The position numbers and the translations under genes are program-made. A model generated the notes under the pieces. It was not told where the DNA came from, did no database searches, and was given only the letters and a program-made list of their open reading frames with translations. A stretch of 44,482 nt of DNA from Ophioceras dolichostomum (Eukaryota; Ascomycota; Sordariomycetes; Magnaporthales; Ophioceraceae): NCBI GenBank assembly GCA_003049485.1, contig PYST01000318.1, positions 1 through 44,482 of the forward strand, read 5' to 3'. Shown here one piece after another: positions 39,757 through 44,482 of this stretch. How positions within the stretch are numbered: the stretch's first letter is position 1; each line of letters opens with the position of its first letter.

Positions 39757-42700
39757 ATGGCAGACACAGAAGAGGACTTTAGTTCGTTGCCGTTGGCAGA
39801 TCGCTGGGTGCATAAGGTATGCATGGCTCGCTTGGCTGGAATGTTCTGGAGTGGCCACCGTTATGGGAGTGAGAAGCGCATCTAACGTGGTAACACTCGA
39901 TGTAGGTCTGGAAAGTGCGCAAGCAAGCATACGAAGATGCGGTCAAGGAGTTCGAAGTCACACCCGACGAATATGCGCCCGCCTTTCGACCGTTCCTAAA
40001 TGACCCGAGCTTAATGAAGACCGCAGTGGCGGACTCGAACGTCGCCGCGCAACAAGAAGGCATCGCGGCGCTATGCGCGTTTCTCAAAATGGGCGGCCGG
40101 GACGGTTGTCTACGAACACGAGGTCACACAGTAACGCCAATACTGGAGAAAGGGCTGTCGTCCACCCGAGCTGCCACCAAGGCGTCATCACTAGAGGCAC
40201 TGATGCTGTACATCGAGCTGGACGTGCCGGGGCCAGTCATCGAGGACATGCTCCCTGTCCTCGCGGCGAAGCAGCCAAAAGTCATCGCAGCCGTCCTGTC
40301 TGCCCTGACTGCTATCTTCCACAACTACGGCTGCAAGACTGCAGACCCGAAACCGGTCCTGAAGGCTCTACCAAAAGTGTTTGGCCATGCCGACAAGAAC
40401 GTGCGCGCAGAGGCGACAAACTTGACGGTTGAGTTCTATAGGTGGTTAAGGGATGCGCTGAAGCCTATGCTCTGGAACGAGCTTAAGCCAGCGCAGCAAA
40501 CAGACCTCGAGGCACAGTTCGAGAAAATCCGGTCGGAGCCCGCGCCCAAGCAAGAGAGGTTTTTACGGTCCCAACAGGCGGCCCAAACAAGGGCGGCGGC
40601 AGCCGGAGGAGGGGAGGAATTCGAGGAAGGAGGCGACGACGCGGAGGAGCCGGTTGAGATCGACGCCTTCGACTTGGCGGAGCCTCAAGACGTGCTGAAG
40701 TCTCTTGAACCATCATTCTACGACGACGTCGCCTCGTCCAAGTGGAAGGACCGGAAGGAAGCGCTCGAGAGGCTCTACGATAACCTGAACAAACCACGCA
40801 TCAAAGATGGAGACTTCAATGAGATGAATCGGGTCTTCGCGAAGTGTATGAAGGACGCCAACATTGCCGTCGTCACTCAGGCGGCTCAGTGCATCGAGGT
40901 CCTGGCCAAGGGCCTGCGGAGGGGCTACGGGAAGTACAAGTCCATCGTCATGCAGCCAATACTGGAGAGGTTGAAGGAGAAGAAGGCGTCGGTCGCGGAC
41001 GCTCTCAGCGCAGCGCTCGACCAGGTGTTCCTGGCTACGAGCCTGTCGGACTGCCTCGAGGACATCGTGGCGTACCTAGTCCACAAGAATCCGCAGGTCA
41101 AGGAGGGCACGATGAAGTTCCTGGTGCGCTGCTTGAGGACGACTAGGGAAGTCCCCAGCAAGCAGGAGATCACTCAGATTGTCGACTCCGCCAAGAAGCT
41201 TCTGTCCGAGTCGAGCGAGGGCCTTCGTTCCGGAGGCGCGGAGATTCTGGGCACGGTGATGAAGATCATCGGGGAGCGGGGGATGAACCCGCACCTCGAG
41301 GGCCTGGACGACATCCGCAAGAACAAGATCAAGGAGTTCTTCGAGACCGCCCAGGTGAAGGCGAAGGAGCGACCAAAGCCGATCATGCCACCAGCGCGAG
41401 GGCCGCCTGGTGGGGGCGGCGGCGGCGGAGGTCCACCGAAGAAGATCGTCGGCGGCGGTGCCAAGAAGGGACCCGGAGGACCAAAGAAGATCGCACCCGC
41501 AGCCACCGCGCCACCGCCGAGGGAGGAGCCACTGGCACCCCAGCCGACCTCGCGCCCCGCACCAGCGGGAAGCAAGCTCGGCATGCCCAAACCCTCCAGC
41601 CTCGGCGGCCTCAAAGGTCCCGTAAAGCGAACGCTCCCCGGCCCCGGCGCCTCGCCCCGGCGTCCCGTCTCGGCCGCGCCCCCCATCGACGACGAGCCAG
41701 AATACGCCCCTCCACAACCACCACCACAGCAGTCCCGCCTCGGCATGGGCCGCGGTGGCCTCGCCGGCCGCTCCCTCGCCAAACCTTCCGCGCCCGCACC
41801 CGCCCCCATCACGCCCGCGTCCCCCGTGCCCTCCTCGGGCCTCACGGCTCTCGAGCGCGCCGAGCTCGAGGAGCTGAGGGCGGCCAACGAGCGCCTGACG
41901 CGGCAGGCCGAGGAGTTCCGACACGAGCGGAGCAAGCTCCTTTCGGAGATACAAGAGCTAAAAAACCAGAACGCGGGGCTCATCGAGGACCACACGCGCG
42001 ACGTGCTCAGCATCAAGGCGAAGGAGACGCAGCTCGTCAGGGCGCGCTCGGACGCCGAGGCGGCGGAGGGCACGAACGAGCGGCTGCGCCGGGAGCTCGA
42101 GCGGCTTAAGAGGGCGCTGGGCAAGGCGGAGGCGCACGCGCAGGCTTTTCATGCTGATCAGTACGCTGCTGCTGCTGCTGCTGCGGGGGGGATGGGGAGT
42201 CCTGGTGGAGGCATGTCGTCGCCCGGCGCTGGCAACGATGATGTCGGGATTTTCAGGGACGGGGGATACCCTGTCGGTGCGAGCCGGAATAGGATGAGCT
42301 ATACCAGTACGCTGAGCGAGGAGAAGGAGAACGGGTCTGATGTCGGAGTTGGTATGGGTGGTGCGGGTGGTGGTGGTGGTGGTGGGGGATACCCGCGCAG
42401 CAAGCTCAGTCCTGAGATGAGGTATGCTAATAGCGCGGCGTCTAGTGGACGGGGTAGCCCTGCGCGCGGGTTCAGGAGGGAGCCGATCGGCGGCGTTGTT
42501 GGGGATGACATGATGGGCGGTGTTGTTGGAGGGGGTCTCCCTCCTACTAGCAGGTATGGAGGCGGAGGCGGCGGCGGCGGCGGTGGTGGTATCTACTCGT
42601 CGGCGTCGGCGAACCCTACTCCGGCGGCTGCGGCGGGGAGTGGTGTCGAGAGCTGGAAGAGGGCTGCTGAGGTGACGAGCCAGCTGAAGGCGAGGATTGA

Positions 42701-42822
42701 GCAGATGAAGGTGAGTGAGATGATACCCTTCGAGACGATCACAGAAGCTTGTTGAACGCACTACTAACGATTTTTTCCCCTTCTGTTGTCTCTAGGCGAA
42801 GCAAGGATTCAGCAGACCCTGA
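39757..42822 (+). CDS. STU2: XMAP215/Dis1-family microtubule polymerase (Stu2/Alp14)
   Basis: CDS join 39757..39816, 39906..42710, 42796..42822; 963 residues. Exon 1 encodes MADTEEDFSSLPLADRWVHK and splices in phase 0 to VWKVRKQAYEDA, the classical start of the first TOG domain. The first intron has GTATGC and a CTAAC branch site; the second has GTGAGT and ACTAAC. TOG1 covers about residues 10-240 and TOG2 about 273-509 (EPSFYDDVASSKWKDRKEAL), joined by an acidic linker. A Gly/Pro/Lys-rich basic linker (about 510-660) suits microtubule-lattice binding. A coiled coil at about 666-768 suits homodimerisation, as in yeast Stu2, which has two TOGs per chain. The tail has Gly runs and ends with KARIEQMK joined to AKQGFSRP from a 27-nt last exon. 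The family adds tubulin at plus ends and works at spindle poles and kinetochores. Confidence 0.95.
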
Positions 42823-44390
42823 GGATCTTTGCTCTTGTTTGCTTTTCAGTACACAGATATCCCGCGTCTATCTCTTACGCGACCATGGCGTTTTGCACGT
42901 TCGGCATAGCGACATGGTGGCTAGGCCGCTTGGTCGACGGTTTGCGTAATCCTTGTTCTTCTTTCCAGCTTGGTCTTTCTTACACCACTTTTTCGTTATT
43001 CTCCCCCGTCCATGTAGCATTGTTAGGGGCGCTGGATGATCGCGGCTTTTGTCTCTGTTTCCTGGGCGAAACCCTAAGCAATATTTATAATGTTTCTAGT
43101 CTTATCATTCTTCTTTTCTGGTTCTTCTTTCTTTCTGCACTCTCATGGATGGGGGGGATCTTCGAGGGAGGATGATGATTGCTTCAGGAGCACTGCGGGC
43201 CCCGGCTGGGTTGATGAGATAACGTATGTTAGAACTACCTAGTACCTACTTACAGATTAATGATGCGTGCGATTTTCTGCTTGCCTTGCAGCTAGATGGA
43301 TGGTATTGGGTTTGTCGACATCTGCGATAACCGTTGTGCCGAACCGGGCCGAGGATGAGATGTACTCAACTATCCAGGACTCGGGACGACGTTGACATTG
43401 CGCACCCTCGGGCGGGGTCTGAGCTGGGTTGACTGCCGCCATTGACTCGGCGATGGACGTGCGTCATGCTAGTTTAATTGTGAGGCCAGCCGCCGTCTCG
43501 ACCCACGCTAACCCTTCCCCAGAGCCGCTAGCCATGGTCCTTCGAAGCAGCGGGTATAGTGAAGCTCGCCATCTTCTCGGGTGATTCCTTTCCGACGCAG
43601 GATTGCCAACTCTCGACTCCTCGAGCAGTCCTCTCCACTTCCATGCACATCATCGGCCTCGCCGGGATATTCCCCGCCGTGCTCCTCCTCTCTCCAAGGC
43701 ATCAACTGACCCAGAACTCGCCCCAGTCCTCGCCATATCCCCGACTGGTTCCCAGTGACGAATTCTCCGGTCTGTTGAAGCTTGACGCATGTAACGTGTG
43801 AGCACAGAGAGCACGAACAGGACGGACGGTGGAAATGAGGAGATATCGACGTCACCATGTCATCGCTCGCGGACCGGGCTCTTCCGGAACATGCTGCGGA
43901 ACGGTAGTTCGACTCACTGCCGTGCTTGGCGAGCCGGAGCCGGATCCTTCAAAGCGCGGGGTGTAGCATCCGGCCCTACCGGGGGTGCACTCGGAGCGGA
44001 GGATCCTCCGCCAGCAGCTCGACCGAGCCATCTACCAGAGCCAAGGCAGCTGGGCGGTGGGCAGACAGCATCATTCTCATCCGCAGATCTGAGAATGTGA
44101 CCAGGTTAATTCGCGCACCATGGAGTAGAAGTTACAATTAGGTCCCCTGATTATCCCTCTCGCCGAGGAGGGAGGACCCTAAAAATGTATACTTAAGCCT
44201 GCAGGCACATGCTGATCGGGCATGTAGAAGCCCCAGTCTCTCATGGCTTCTGAGTTGATGATGACGTTTCGTTTCGAGCTTTACATGGGCTTCCCCGCAT
44301 CGGCACAGGACCGATTTAGCGGGCCCTCCAGCGGCACCTCTGCCCCTCCTCCCCTCCACTCCCCCTCCAATTAAGAGTTTTACATTCTCC
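42823..44390. other. 3' flank of the Stu2 gene and gene-free window end
   Basis: Pyrimidine-rich 3' untranslated sequence follows the stop. The open frame at 42786-43175 lies entirely in this flank and in part overlaps the last exon out of frame. No supported gene or RNA beyond it. Confidence 0.5.
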
Positions 44391-44433
44391 GCTTTTTTTT
44401 TTGGCTGTGTGTGCACACAAAAAAAAAAAAAGC
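44391..44433. repeat. Poly-T/poly-A palindrome
   Basis: GC plus ten T at 44391-44402 pairs with thirteen A plus GC at 44419-44433, around a loop containing the self-complementary GTGTGCACAC. It could extrude as a hairpin or act as a bidirectional terminator-like or nucleosome-excluding sequence. Confidence 0.6.
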
Positions 44434-44482
44434 CCTGGGATGTCAGAGATGGTAGATTTCTGTGCATTCAACAACAACAACG

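Noticed and set aside
39272..40003. 243-codon frame across the start of the Stu2 gene
   Set aside because: It crosses the real first exon and intron of Stu2 in another frame.
44240..44290. TGATGATGA box as a possible C/D snoRNA start
   Set aside because: No D box (CTGA) or terminal stem at a suitable distance.
1..44482. CRISPR arrays, operons, riboswitches, Rho-independent terminators
   Set aside because: The window is eukaryotic (introns, promoter style, gene families); the only arrays are a 17-bp minisatellite and an 11-bp tandem repeat without spacers.

Overview
The window looks like nuclear DNA of a filamentous ascomycete (Pezizomycotina, probably Sordariomycetes). Genes are intron-poor, with short introns that carry GTRNGT-type donors and CTAAC-type branch sites. 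Coding regions have strongly GC-rich third positions. The gene content includes a class II hydrophobin (a type known only from ascomycetes), a fungal ADAM protease and a fungal RGS-LOV photoreceptor. There is no operon structure and no sign of a biosynthetic cluster; genes are independent and lie on both strands.

Left part (1-11.2 kb): about 4 kb without a convincing gene is followed by a membrane-anchored ADAM metalloprotease (3973-6323, one intron). Next comes an orphan 522-residue ORF (7024-8592) bracketed by two related miniature inverted-repeat elements, the second of which supplies the ORF's last codons and stop. A three-exon gene of an unnamed fungal family follows (9274-11216), broken by two in-frame stops and at least two frameshifts.

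Middle part (11.2-21.6 kb): this is gene-poor accessory DNA. It holds another inverted-repeat element, one AT-rich ORF of doubtful status, the hydrophobin (16825-17274, three exons), and two diverged, frameshifted copies of one unrecognised gene. Between those copies lie a 17-bp minisatellite, an assembly scar at the single N, a T-rich tract and a GT microsatellite.

Right part (21.6-44.5 kb): conserved genes return. They are an F-box-like protein with a C-terminal membrane segment (21672-22437, minus), exonuclease V/Dem1 (23803-25867), a secreted GH92 alpha-mannosidase (27325-30329), an RGS-LOV blue-light receptor (30658-33381, minus), an unrecognised 436-residue protein (36737-38047) and the XMAP215/Stu2 microtubule polymerase (39757-42822, three exons). 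The 33.4-36.7 kb gap carries repeats and inverted repeats that look like decayed mobile DNA.

The strongest leads are the element-bracketed orphan ORF, the pair of decayed paralogues, and a possible theme of restriction-nuclease-like (PD-(D/E)XK) folds in EXO5, in the broken gene at 9.3-11.2 kb and in the 436-residue protein. No genuinely new multi-gene system could be demonstrated from the sequence alone.
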